From NCBI RefSeq assembly GCF_000270245.1, contig NC_015635.1, positions 2,728,001 through 2,792,000 of the forward strand: a stretch of DNA of 64,000 nucleotides, in the 5' to 3' direction. Below the pieces are notes generated by a model. That model was not told where the DNA came from and searched no databases. It saw only the letters and a program-made list of their open reading frames with translations. Origin of the DNA: Microlunatus phosphovorus NM-1. Its GTDB lineage: Bacteria > Actinomycetota > Actinomycetes > Propionibacteriales > Propionibacteriaceae. Positions within the stretch are counted from its first letter, which is position 1, and each line of letters begins with the position of its first letter. The translations under genes and the position numbers were made by a program. Shown in pieces: positions 25,201 through 32,855 of this stretch.

Positions 25201-25804
25201 GCCGCCGGGAGGCCAGGATCCGGTTGCGACCGGTCAGCGCCAGGACGACCGCCGGGATCAATGCCAGCAGCGCGACCAGCAACCAGCCCCCCACCGCGAC
25301 CCCGAACAGGGCGAACACCAATCCCAGCAGGGTGGCCGCCAGGCTCGCGGCGACCGTCGGCACGGCGAGATCACGGACCGGCACGTCGTCGGGTACGCCG
25401 GGCAGATGAGCGACGAAGCGCACCCGGTGATTGGCGGCCCGCCGCAGCTGCGGCTCGCTGACGATCACCGCGATCAGCAACGCGGCCGCCAGGCCGGCGC
25501 TCACCCGCGCAGCACCCGAGGAAGATGCGGAAGCAACCGCAACGGCCATCCCAGCGACCAGCAGAGTCCTCGGCACCATGGCGAGCCCGAGCGGTCGCGA
25601 ACGACTGTCTGCGTCCTCTCGAAGCCGGCCAACGACCCGCAGCACGGCAGCCAGCAGGCCGATCAGCAGGAGCACCAGTCCAAGGGGCCGCGAGCCCAGT
25701 AACACCGACCCGGCGCCGAGCACGGCGGCAGCGGTGGCTGCGAGATCGACCACGAGATCGCGGACGATCAGTCGATACACATTGGTCTCGTTGGGGTCAG
25801 CCAT
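22253..25804 (-). CDS. Twin-domain CDP-glycerol/CDP-ribitol phosphotransferase family protein
   Basis: An 1,183-residue membrane-linked polymerase-like protein with two tandem copies of a module of membrane helices plus a TagF/TarL-type polyol-phosphate transferase domain (Glyphos_transf). Copy 1 spans helices ~15-190 and catalytic ~205-585; copy 2 spans helices ~640-790 and catalytic ~805-1175. Both catalytic copies show YGPEFVVYFS or AYAPEFVVY, LTHV(Y/W)LxHGDS(D/E)KP with the active-site His, EKFRVVGRPQ, VLYAPTW(K/Q)G, RPHPF/RAHPF, and TDVSSVVSDYL/SDVSAVVSDYL. An acidic linker at ~590-615 joins them. It probably adds ribitol- or glycerol-phosphate units to a wall polymer. The ATG is clear. 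It stands alone, convergent with pabBC. Confidence 0.9.
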   Translation of the reverse strand: MADPNETNVYRLIVRDLVVDLAATAAAVLGAGSVLLGSRPLGLVLLLIGLLAAVLRVVGRLREDADSRSRPLGLAMVPRTLLVAGMAVAVASASSSGAARVSAGLAAALLIAVIVSEPQLRRAANHRVRFVAHLPGVPDDVPVRDLAVPTVAASLAATLLGLVFALFGVAVGGWLLVALLALIPAVVLALTGRNRILASRRQRQLIPASLAAYAPEFVVYTSRPDDASYQITMWLPYLQRAGRRFVIVTRDRVPAEVLAELTDVPVIESRRIADLDAMIVPSLRAAFYVNASSGNGAFVRYHHLTHVYLGHGDSDKPPSYNPTHAMYDQVFAAGPAATRRYGDHGVHIPMEKFRVVGRPQAEDVQRVERSISEVSAPVVLYAPTWKGHVEETMLYSLPSGEQIVSALLARGATVIFRPHPFSYEDPADAATIGRIQDLLAADASRTRRGHRWGQAAEKDLGILDCMNVSDAMVTDVSSVVSDYLFSGKPFAMIAVPSEPAEFRVEYPVSRASYVVRRDLADLDETLDQMLGADPMAAERNAIRSDYLGDFPAETYANAFVDAVRDVASHRAAGLDADDEEGRDVAEPEPADGDGGAGDEDEETRQGLRSRLADYRRVLESIVLNLTGTGLALLALLIALAAGSVAVAVTVGLLGLLVGATASRRDLADRMRWSRLLGRLGVTRAVLLMLLLVVEHTRSANLALVTVTVLLLSIALVGESFISRCWGRIGLEVHDFPEVEAEVAERFPRVVVTWCGSLALVVALLAAAFGLPALLGGLVALVALVVFADGLARALRRARLVVDADERFPAALRAYGPEFVVYFSSTVGAAYQVGMWLPYFERIGHRYIFVTRTVPMLRAIADVTAAAGVKVPIIFRPTLRSVEEIVVPTLTTAFYVNNAARNSHLVERRELTHVWLNHGDSEKPACFNPVHAIYDLLFAAGQAGIDRYARHGVTIPQEKFRVVGRPQVEVITPAAGPIGQLASPTVLYAPTWQGPFSDSRVFSLPIGRQIVQALLDRGARVVFRAHPFNYRYRDCTEMIEEIGRLLAADKAATGREHLWGEAAEQAMTIEDCFNVSDAMISDVSAVVSDYLRSDKPFAIVSVGRTPEQLLVDAPAARAAYVLQEDLSNLAEVCDRLLGSDPLAPERQLTRVYYLGDFPEPYADGFLTAARSVIDRRDVATTGRR

Positions 25805-25965
25805 TGATCTGGGTGGATCCTCGCGGTCGGCGTCACTGGCCCAGGCGGGCGGGCACGAGTCTAGAGCTGGTTGGCAGACATGGCTTCAGAACAGGCCGAC
25901 GGTGGCCGGAGTATTCGTCTCCGGTTGATAGCGTGCCAGGACCCGTTTCGTGTACAGGAGTTCAG

Positions 25966-27048
25966 GTGAAAGTTGTCAGCGTGGTCGGCGCACGCCCTCA
26001 GTTCGTGAAGCTGGCTCCGATAGCCCATGCACTCCAGGCCGCGGGCCACGAGCACATGATCGTGCACACCGGTCAGCACTATGACCCGAACCTGTCCGAC
26101 GTGTTCTTCAGCGGGCTGGGCATCCCCGAGTCAAACATCCACCTCGGGATCGGGTCGGGAAGCCATGGCGTCCAGACCGGGGCGATGCTGACCGCTCTCG
26201 ACCCGGTGCTGGAGTCCGCCGACCCCGATTGGGTCCTTGTCTACGGTGACACCAACTCGACGATCGCCGCGACGCTTTCGGCGGTCAAGCAGCATTTGCC
26301 GGTGGCCCATCTGGAGGCCGGGCTGCGGTCCTTCAACCGGCGGATGCCCGAGGAGCACAACCGCGTCCTCACCGACCACGCCGCCGATCTGCTGCTGGCG
26401 CCATCGGACGTTGCCATGCGCCACCTCGCCGATGAGGGCCTGAGCGATCGGGCTCGGTTGGTCGGCGATGTCATGGTGGACGTGTGCCTGCAGATCCGTG
26501 ATGCGGTGCTGGCCAGCGAGCAGCCTGCATCCACCACCTCGCATCCGATCGGTGGGCCGTATCTGCTCGCCACCTTGCACCGTCCGGACAACACCGACGA
26601 CCCGGCACGGCTGGCAGCCCTGATCGAATCGCTGGCTGCGCTTCCCCTACCGGTGCTGCTGCTGGCCCATCCCCGACTGGTGACCCGAGCGACGGCGGCG
26701 GGGATCTCGCTCACGCAGGGGTCGATCACCCAGTCATCGCCGCTGCCGTATCGCGAGCTGGTCACCGCCGTGCTCGGCAGTGTCGGGGTCATCACCGATT
26801 CGGGCGGCCTGCAGAAGGAGGCATTCCTGCTCCGTCGCCCGTGTACCACGCTGCGCACCGAGACCGAGTGGGTGGAGACCGTCGAACTCGGCTGGAACGT
26901 GCTGCTGCCCGATCCACACCTGCTCGATCCGCAGAAGTGGATCCAGCTGCCGCAGCGCCGGTGCGTCGAGACCGAAGCAGCACCGTACGGCTCCGGGCAC
27001 GCGGCAGCAGCGGTCGTCGAATGCCTGGCGGGAGAGATCCGCCGCTGA
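25966..27048 (+). CDS. Non-hydrolysing UDP-GlcNAc-type 2-epimerase, WbpI-like
   Basis: A 360-residue NDP-HexNAc 2-epimerase. Catalytic residues fall in VYGDTNST (Asp), HLEAGLRSFNRRMPEE (two Glu) and LHRPDN (His), with the UDP site at ITDSGGLQKEA. The combination HTGQHYDPNLSDVFFSGLG, GIGSGSHGVQTG and AGLRSFNRRMPEE resembles the WbpI/WlbD branch, which epimerises UDP-2,3-diacetamido-glucuronate, more than E. coli-type WecB. That subgroup call is from memory and needs a tree. The start is GTG with CAGGAG five bases upstream; the frame extends 147 codons further, antisense to the previous gene, and was rejected. A TAGCGT -10 lies at about 25928. Confidence 0.88.
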   Translation: MKVVSVVGARPQFVKLAPIAHALQAAGHEHMIVHTGQHYDPNLSDVFFSGLGIPESNIHLGIGSGSHGVQTGAMLTALDPVLESADPDWVLVYGDTNSTIAATLSAVKQHLPVAHLEAGLRSFNRRMPEEHNRVLTDHAADLLLAPSDVAMRHLADEGLSDRARLVGDVMVDVCLQIRDAVLASEQPASTTSHPIGGPYLLATLHRPDNTDDPARLAALIESLAALPLPVLLLAHPRLVTRATAAGISLTQGSITQSSPLPYRELVTAVLGSVGVITDSGGLQKEAFLLRRPCTTLRTETEWVETVELGWNVLLPDPHLLDPQKWIQLPQRRCVETEAAPYGSGHAAAAVVECLAGEIRR

Positions 27049-27057
27049 GGCCCGGCG

Positions 27058-29718
27058 TCACGACTGCAGGAAGCCCCCCAACAACTCGGCACTACGGCGT
27101 CCGTCATGGGTCACTCGGACGAAGTCGTGGGCCTCTCGGCCGATCTCCCGTGCTCGGTCGCGGTCGTCGAGCAGTTGCTCGATCGCCGCTCGGACCCCGG
27201 TGGGTTCGGTATTGACCAGCGGCGGAGTCCCGCCCAGGGCCGTCAGCACCGTCGGTGTCAGATGGACAACGACCGGCTTGCCGGCCGCCATCGCCTCGCA
27301 GGCGAGGGTTCCGTACGAGCCGATCGCCACCTGGTCGACGACGATGTCAGCGGCCTGCACCTGGTCGCGCATCGTCGTCCACGGCACGCCCTCGACCAGG
27401 CGCAGTTCGATCACCCCTCGAGCGTCCATTTCCTCCAAGTCCGGCAGGAACAGGTCGGTGCCCTTCGTCCATCGTTTCGACGGAGCGTGCAGGACGACGG
27501 GTCGTTGTCGCTCGAACACGGGCACCTCGCAGCTCCAGGCGTCCACGTCGACGACCAACGGGATCCACGTCGCCTTGGGCACGTCGTCGAGGAGGTCCGG
27601 GGTCGTCACGAAGATCGGTAAGTCCACCTGGGCGACGATGTCGGCATTGTGCTGTACGGCGCGGATACGCGCCTCCAGCAGATCGTCCGAGGCGTTGTTG
27701 AAGTGGGAGTAGGGCAACCTCTCCAGGTGGCGCTTGGGGTCCCGGATCTCGGATCCGTGGCACAGCAGCGCTGTCTTGATGCCGGCCCGGGTCAGCGCCG
27801 GGAGGTCGCCGCTGATGTCCGTGCCGTTCAGCTGACCCAGGATCGGCAGAAACGCGTCGGAGATGAGATGCGTGTACCGCGACAAGACCCTGCGCGCGAG
27901 ATCGAGCTGGACCTCGAGATCTGTCAGACTCCGCGCCGACAGGTAGATGTCCGAGGGATAGCCGAACCCGGTTCCCGCGGTCCTGGTGATCACCTCGGCC
28001 GAGACCTGCTCGTTCCGCTCGGTCACCGCCTGAGCCAGGGCTGCGAGCTGGCCGGCATAGTTGCCCATCCCCATCCCGAGCTTGATCTTGGTGTTGCCCA
28101 TCCGACGCCACGGCACGTCCTCGCCGGTGACGGCATGTCGCTCGTGGCGGGTATTGAGCAGACGCGGCGGGTCCTTGACCTCGGTGACGTCCCAGTCGAG
28201 GTCGGTTCGCGGACGCGGATCCAGACCACTGACCTTCCGGTAGAGCTTCAGCAGTCCTTCCGCCTGGTGCTCCCACGACAGATCGACCAGCATCTCCTCG
28301 GTGATGCCTGTGCGCCTCGCCTCTCGATCGGCGAGCGCAGCCCGAACGGCGGTGGCGAACGACTCAGGCTGACCGGCCTCGAAGACACTGCCGATCCCGT
28401 GCTCTCGTACGTAGGCGCTGAGGGTCTTGACGTCGCTGACCACCACGGGGAGCCCGGCATGGATGTACTCGGCGAGCTTGGTCGGCAGGGACAGCTCGTA
28501 GTTGATCGTCTTCGCCGAGCAGATGATGCCTAGATCGGCGGACGAAAGATAGTCCGCCACGTCCTGCGGATCCACATAGGGAACCGCATGAACTCGGTCG
28601 GCGACCTGGACTCGATCCGCACGACGCAACAGCTTGGTCAGGGCCGGATTGTTCAGGTTGGCCACGATCACAAGGTGGACCTCGGGCAGCAGCGGCAAGG
28701 CATCGATCGCCGTGTCGAGCCCGCGCTGGGCCTGGATGTAGCCGGAGTAGACCAACAGCGGGGTCTCCGCCGGCAGGTCTGCAGCGGTGCGGACCGAGAC
28801 TGCGGAATCCCGGCCGATCGCCTCGCGGACCGGGGTGTTCCGGACGACCAGGGGCCGAGTGGCCAACTGATGATCACGCTGGATGATCTCGGCGATCTCG
28901 GGCGAGACGGTGACGACCGCGTCGGCTCGGTGGATGTACTCGCGCTCGAGTTCCGGATAGGCGCTGGCCATCCTCGGGGTCGGCCAATCGACACCGGCGA
29001 CGTACTCGTGCGCGTCGTAGATCCAGCTCACCGGATGTCCTCGGCGACGCAGCCGAGCGGCGGCGATCGCACCGGTGTTGAGCATGGTGATGTCGTTGAC
29101 GTGGATCACATCAGGTCGGAACCGTTCGATGTACGGCCCGAAAGCCAGGTCGAGGTCGAGGAGGTTCGGCTGGTCGTGCCGCCAGTCACCGACAGGCGCG
29201 GCCGGATCCGGTCGGCGGGCGAGATCCCAGGCGGCAGCGTCTTCTTTCGCCCGATGTGAAAGCCGGTCGAGGTACGAGACGCCGCGCAGTCCGAAGCGCG
29301 CCGCCGACGCCAGCGGCGTGCCGCGCTGCCCCAGCAGACTGATCTGTTCCGAGCGCAATCGCTGCCGCGACTCGAAGGTCGCCTCCCAGGCCTCGCGGCC
29401 CTTGCTCATCGACGAGCCCGGCTGCAGCAGGCGGGTGCCCGTCTTGCGGCGGGCGTTCTCGGCGCGTGCCAGGTCATTCCCGACCGGGACTCGGATCACC
29501 TGCACCGCGCCGATGCGTGAGCGCTGCACCTTGCCCGTGGGTGAGCGGCCGATCAGGCAGACTTCCCAGCCATCGCGGGCGGCCGACAGCGCGACCTTCT
29601 GGACTCGGGAGTCTCCGGTGATGGCGTTCGCAACGATGACGGCCAGCCGGGGAGGACGTGAAGGCACGAGAGCATTCCCAACGATCTGCGGATAAGACGG
29701 AGTGGTGCGGCGTGACAT
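27058..29718 (-). CDS. Two-module glycosyltransferase (GT4-like plus second GT-B-like module)
   Basis: An 886-residue protein. The N-terminal ~530 residues form a GT4-type GT-B transferase: RLAVIVANAITGDSRVQKVA, FRPDVIHVNDI, YDAHEYVAG, the LLVYSGYIQAQRG hinge, and LPTKLAEYIHAGLPVVVSD with the nucleotide-sugar site. Residues ~560-886 form a second module: LGMGMGNYAGQLAALAQAV, LLCHGSEIRDPKRH, VTTPDLLDDVPKATWIP, VVLHAPSKRWTKGTD, IVVDQVAIGSYG. This second module is clearly paralogous to the C-terminal half of the protein at 31131-32855. No signal or TM helices were seen. It is the last gene of a tight leftward operon, four bases after the coiled-coil gene. Donor and acceptor sugars are unknown. 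Confidence 0.85.
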   Translation of the reverse strand: MSRRTTPSYPQIVGNALVPSRPPRLAVIVANAITGDSRVQKVALSAARDGWEVCLIGRSPTGKVQRSRIGAVQVIRVPVGNDLARAENARRKTGTRLLQPGSSMSKGREAWEATFESRQRLRSEQISLLGQRGTPLASAARFGLRGVSYLDRLSHRAKEDAAAWDLARRPDPAAPVGDWRHDQPNLLDLDLAFGPYIERFRPDVIHVNDITMLNTGAIAAARLRRRGHPVSWIYDAHEYVAGVDWPTPRMASAYPELEREYIHRADAVVTVSPEIAEIIQRDHQLATRPLVVRNTPVREAIGRDSAVSVRTAADLPAETPLLVYSGYIQAQRGLDTAIDALPLLPEVHLVIVANLNNPALTKLLRRADRVQVADRVHAVPYVDPQDVADYLSSADLGIICSAKTINYELSLPTKLAEYIHAGLPVVVSDVKTLSAYVREHGIGSVFEAGQPESFATAVRAALADREARRTGITEEMLVDLSWEHQAEGLLKLYRKVSGLDPRPRTDLDWDVTEVKDPPRLLNTRHERHAVTGEDVPWRRMGNTKIKLGMGMGNYAGQLAALAQAVTERNEQVSAEVITRTAGTGFGYPSDIYLSARSLTDLEVQLDLARRVLSRYTHLISDAFLPILGQLNGTDISGDLPALTRAGIKTALLCHGSEIRDPKRHLERLPYSHFNNASDDLLEARIRAVQHNADIVAQVDLPIFVTTPDLLDDVPKATWIPLVVDVDAWSCEVPVFERQRPVVLHAPSKRWTKGTDLFLPDLEEMDARGVIELRLVEGVPWTTMRDQVQAADIVVDQVAIGSYGTLACEAMAAGKPVVVHLTPTVLTALGGTPPLVNTEPTGVRAAIEQLLDDRDRAREIGREAHDFVRVTHDGRRSAELLGGFLQS

Positions 29719-29722
29719 CGCG

Positions 29723-30472
29723 CTAGCTGCTTCGCCGGGGAACCAGTCGACGGACCTTACCCGCGCCGCGAGCCAGACGCGAGGCCAGCCGGTAGGTGGT
29801 GGACGACTCCACGTTGCCCAGCCGCTTCCTCAAAGCGTTCCGCTCCGTCTTGAGCGCATTCCGCTCGGCCTTGACCGTAGCGATTTCTTCCAGTAGCTGT
29901 TCGGACTCCCCGCGAGCCCGCTCGGCTGCTCGCTGACGGTCCTGTGCCTCCCCGAGCTCGGCCAATAGCTCGCGTTCGCGGGCTCGCTGGCCGAGGTTTT
30001 CCAGCACGCTCTCGGCGAGGAACCGGGCCAGCACGCCTCGCTGCTCACCGTCGGGACCTGGCGCCGGCTCGAGCTCGCGCGCCAGGTACGGCTGCGGCAG
30101 CAACAGTTCGTCGCTGCGACGGGCTACCACAGCCACGGTCGGCTGGCGCATCCCCGATGCGATCACCGCCTCGATGATCTGCAGCCTGGAACTCAGCAGG
30201 GCATGGACAACCCGGCCAATCGGCAACCGGGCGGCCTCGGTCGGCACGAGAAGCACCACGGTCGTGCCTTCCGGAAGATCGGCGGGCACAACGTCTGCAA
30301 ACCGTCCGCCAGCGGAGGCGCTCAGGAGCAGCAAGTCGCCCGCAGCCGGCTCGACCTCCGCGCCGGCGGGGTGCAGCCGAATGCCCGGCGTCTGGGTCAG
30401 TGGCAGCGCATACCCTCGCTGGTGCACGGTGCCGTCGCCGACGTGGTGCAGGATGAGCTCTCTGATCAGCAT
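29723..30472 (-). CDS. Coiled-coil protein of the glycopolymer operon, unknown function
   Basis: A 249-residue protein with no recognised family. Residues 1-130 look like a small alpha/beta domain (LLLLSASAGGRF, VVLLVPTEAARLPIGRVV, TVAVVARRSDELLLPQPY), rather like the tail end of a Rossmann or methyltransferase-type fold. Residues ~140-215 form a long charged coiled coil (RARERELLAELGEAQDRQRA ... ERNALKTERNALRKRL). The end is basic (SRLARGAGKVRRLVPRR), which could bind membrane lipids. The start is the ATG in a TGATG overlap with the methyltransferase gene. A methyltransferase followed by a coiled coil recalls the chain-length ruler WbdD, but that is speculation. Confidence 0.8.
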   Translation of the reverse strand: MLIRELILHHVGDGTVHQRGYALPLTQTPGIRLHPAGAEVEPAAGDLLLLSASAGGRFADVVPADLPEGTTVVLLVPTEAARLPIGRVVHALLSSRLQIIEAVIASGMRQPTVAVVARRSDELLLPQPYLARELEPAPGPDGEQRGVLARFLAESVLENLGQRARERELLAELGEAQDRQRAAERARGESEQLLEEIATVKAERNALKTERNALRKRLGNVESSTTYRLASRLARGAGKVRRLVPRRSS

Positions 30473-31134
30473 CAAGACGTCCTATCGAAGACGTGGAAAC
30501 CGGCGCCGTTGTTGCGGAAGGCATAGGCGACGAACCCGCGGTGGACGAAGCCGTCCGACGTGAGCAGGTCGAGATAGCGCTGACGTGCCCGGCTCACCTG
30601 GTAGTCACCCCACTGACGGTCGGCCACCAAGTCGTGGTCCGCGAGGATCAGGCGCCCACGCGAACGAACCAGCATCCCCAAGTTGCGTACGGATGCGGCC
30701 CAGATGTGGTCCTCCATGATGTGGAAGAGCACATCAACGCTGATCACCACGTCGTACAAGTAGCCGGGCGTCCACTCATCGAGCCGACTCAGGCGGTAGC
30801 GGTCGCGACCGTCCGCCCGTGCCCGACCGACACACGTCGCCAGTGCCTGCTCCGAGGTGTCGATGCCGTCGACCTGATGCCCGAACGAGGCGAGAGTTCG
30901 AGTGAGCCAACCCGTGCCGCACCCGGCATCAAGGATGCGCACCGGTGCCGCGGGTCGAGCGAAGGTGCCGATGAGATCGATCAGCCGTCCGACGCGCAGC
31001 GAGTTCAGCATCGCGTTCGCGGTATCGTCATACGCGATGTCCCCGCCGGCGTAGCCGTGCTCGAGCCGTCGGTGCCGCTCGTTCCAGAAGGCGATCGACT
31101 GGTCGATCCCCAGCGAACTCGCCGAGTTGCTCAT
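30472..31134 (-). CDS. Class I SAM-dependent methyltransferase
   Basis: A 220-residue small-molecule or sugar methyltransferase. SAM motif I is ILDAGCGTGWLTRTLA near residue 70. The acidic residue after beta-2 is in VDGIDTSEQAL, and later motifs are YDVVISVDVLFHIMED and LVRSRGRLILADHD. No membrane segment is present. It lies in the middle of the glycosyltransferase operon, overlapping the upstream gene by 4 bases and the downstream coiled-coil gene by 1 base, so sugar or polymer-end O-methylation is a reasonable guess. Confidence 0.88.
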   Translation of the reverse strand: MSNSASSLGIDQSIAFWNERHRRLEHGYAGGDIAYDDTANAMLNSLRVGRLIDLIGTFARPAAPVRILDAGCGTGWLTRTLASFGHQVDGIDTSEQALATCVGRARADGRDRYRLSRLDEWTPGYLYDVVISVDVLFHIMEDHIWAASVRNLGMLVRSRGRLILADHDLVADRQWGDYQVSRARQRYLDLLTSDGFVHRGFVAYAFRNNGAGFHVFDRTS

Positions 31135-32855
31135 CCTCCGAAGGCCTCCGTCAGCACGCGGGCGGACATCCTTCCGTCGTGGTGGGTGCGAGCAAACTCA
31201 GTGCCGCACGCCGCCAGCCGACTATAGTGCTCCCGATTCTCGACCACGGACACCATGATGTCCTCGAGCGTGGCCGGAGTCGCCTCCACGATCGGTGACC
31301 GAGGCTTCATCCGGCGTCTCACGCCCTCCGGCAGGTGTGCCACCACCAACCGGCCCGCGGCCATCGCTTGCCCGGCCAGCACGCCAGGGTTGCCCATCAC
31401 CACCTGGTCGACGAGGACGTCCACCTCGGCGACCATCGACGGGATCATCATCGAGGGCAGATCATGTAGCCGCCGGTAGCGGATGAGCTTGCGCCTATGG
31501 AGGTCGCGCAACACCGGATCGATGCACTCCGAGCCTTTGAGGGCAGAATTGGACGGCGCGTGGGCGACCACAGGTCGCGACTCGGTGAGCGCTGGTCTGG
31601 TCGGAGCGAACGAGGCAGGACCGACCACCCCCGGCAGCCACACGGCATTCGGCACATGGTCCACCAGATCCGGTGTGGACACCAGGATCGGGCCGTCGAA
31701 GTCCATGAAGGCCTCATGCACTCGCTCGGTGACTTGCTCGAGTTGCGCAGTGAGGTCCTCGTTCTCCCTACGGTAGAACGGCGACCACGGGGTCAGCCGC
31801 AGGTGATGCGCCGGTCGGCGGACCTCGGACCCGTGGAAGAGCAGCGCCACGCGCCGCCCGGTTGCCCGCAGCGCCTCGACGTCCTCTCGCCCGCGGCGGG
31901 GATCCCAGGCACTCACCGACTCGCTTGCGTCGGCGACGGCGAGCAGAGGCCGCATCGCCTCGATCAGCACGTCGGTGGAGTCGGCGAGCAGCTCAACGGC
32001 CAAGCTGACCCGAGTGGCCGGATCCGCCCACTGCACGGCTGTCAGTGGCAGATCCGCCTGGAAGGCCAACCGCGAGCTGGCTGGCGCCACGTGAACGTTG
32101 CGCGCCGTCCAGCCGGAAGCGTGCTCGCGGACCGATCTGGCCCACTCATACCCTTGACCGGCGTAGTTGGCCGGCCCTATCACGAGCCGGCGCTCAGCCG
32201 TCGCCGGGACGCGACGGCGGGTTCCGGCCAGGGAAGCGACCGCCTTCGCGCCGCGGCGGCTCATCGAACCCGTGCGGACGTCGAGGTCACCGCGCTCGTC
32301 GCGATCGCCCAGGGCCAGCCATGGCTCGCCCACGGCCGGCGTACGGCCGCTCACCGTCACCGTCGAGACCGCGCTGGCGGCTGGCCCAAGCCCGGCATCG
32401 GCCACGCTGAGTGAGACGTCGAACGGTGGTGGGTGCAGCACCCGGTCCGGGGTCTCCCCACGTTCGAGCAGCCGTGCGACCCGGATGGCCGAGTCCAGCG
32501 AGTTGGTCGCGATCAGGTCGTCGTGCACGTTCAGCGCCTGCCACGCCGCCAACTGGGTCATCCGGTCGACGGCGGCCAGCACCACCGGTCCTGGTGCCTC
32601 GGCCAGGCGGGCCAGCAGCATCTCCGCGATCTGCTCCACGTGCCGCCGGGCAACGGTAGCCAGGCTTCCGGCAGGCACCTTCTCGGCCGGAACGAGTGCG
32701 ATGTGTTCGTCGTCCGGTGCCACCACCACTGTCAATGCCAACGTGTGCTGAGCAGGGGCGGCATGTATCCGAGCCACCGTGCCTGCGTCCGGGAGGGACG
32801 AGGACAGGTGCAGCAGCCACACCCGATCGGCGGGTCTCGATGGGACGTCGGTCAT
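31131..32855 (-). CDS. Glycosyltransferase-like protein, paralogue of the 886-residue protein's C-terminal module
   Basis: A 574-residue protein. Residues ~220-574 align with the second module of the protein at 27058-29718: RLVIGPANYAGQGYEWARSV, ALLFHGSEVRRPAHHL, ILVSTPDLVDHVPNAVWLPG, VVAHAPSNSALKGSE, DVLVDQVVMGNPGVLAGQAM and ARTHHDGRMSARVL. The N-terminal ~215 residues are unrelated to the GT4 domain of that protein and show a DEHIALVPAEKVPAG-type Ala/Val-rich alpha/beta region. A GT-B-like fold is inferred; activity is unproven. It overlaps both neighbours by 4 bases in the leftward operon. Confidence 0.78.
   Translation of the reverse strand: MTDVPSRPADRVWLLHLSSSLPDAGTVARIHAAPAQHTLALTVVVAPDDEHIALVPAEKVPAGSLATVARRHVEQIAEMLLARLAEAPGPVVLAAVDRMTQLAAWQALNVHDDLIATNSLDSAIRVARLLERGETPDRVLHPPPFDVSLSVADAGLGPAASAVSTVTVSGRTPAVGEPWLALGDRDERGDLDVRTGSMSRRGAKAVASLAGTRRRVPATAERRLVIGPANYAGQGYEWARSVREHASGWTARNVHVAPASSRLAFQADLPLTAVQWADPATRVSLAVELLADSTDVLIEAMRPLLAVADASESVSAWDPRRGREDVEALRATGRRVALLFHGSEVRRPAHHLRLTPWSPFYRRENEDLTAQLEQVTERVHEAFMDFDGPILVSTPDLVDHVPNAVWLPGVVGPASFAPTRPALTESRPVVAHAPSNSALKGSECIDPVLRDLHRRKLIRYRRLHDLPSMMIPSMVAEVDVLVDQVVMGNPGVLAGQAMAAGRLVVAHLPEGVRRRMKPRSPIVEATPATLEDIMVSVVENREHYSRLAACGTEFARTHHDGRMSARVLTEAFGG

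Noticed and set aside
23054-25702. An 882-codon open frame antisense to the twin-domain transferase gene
   Set aside because: It is rich in His, Arg, Gln, Asp and Gly in the pattern expected of the complementary frame of a GC-rich gene. It lacks any domain motif or ribosome site, while the opposite strand has two full catalytic domains.
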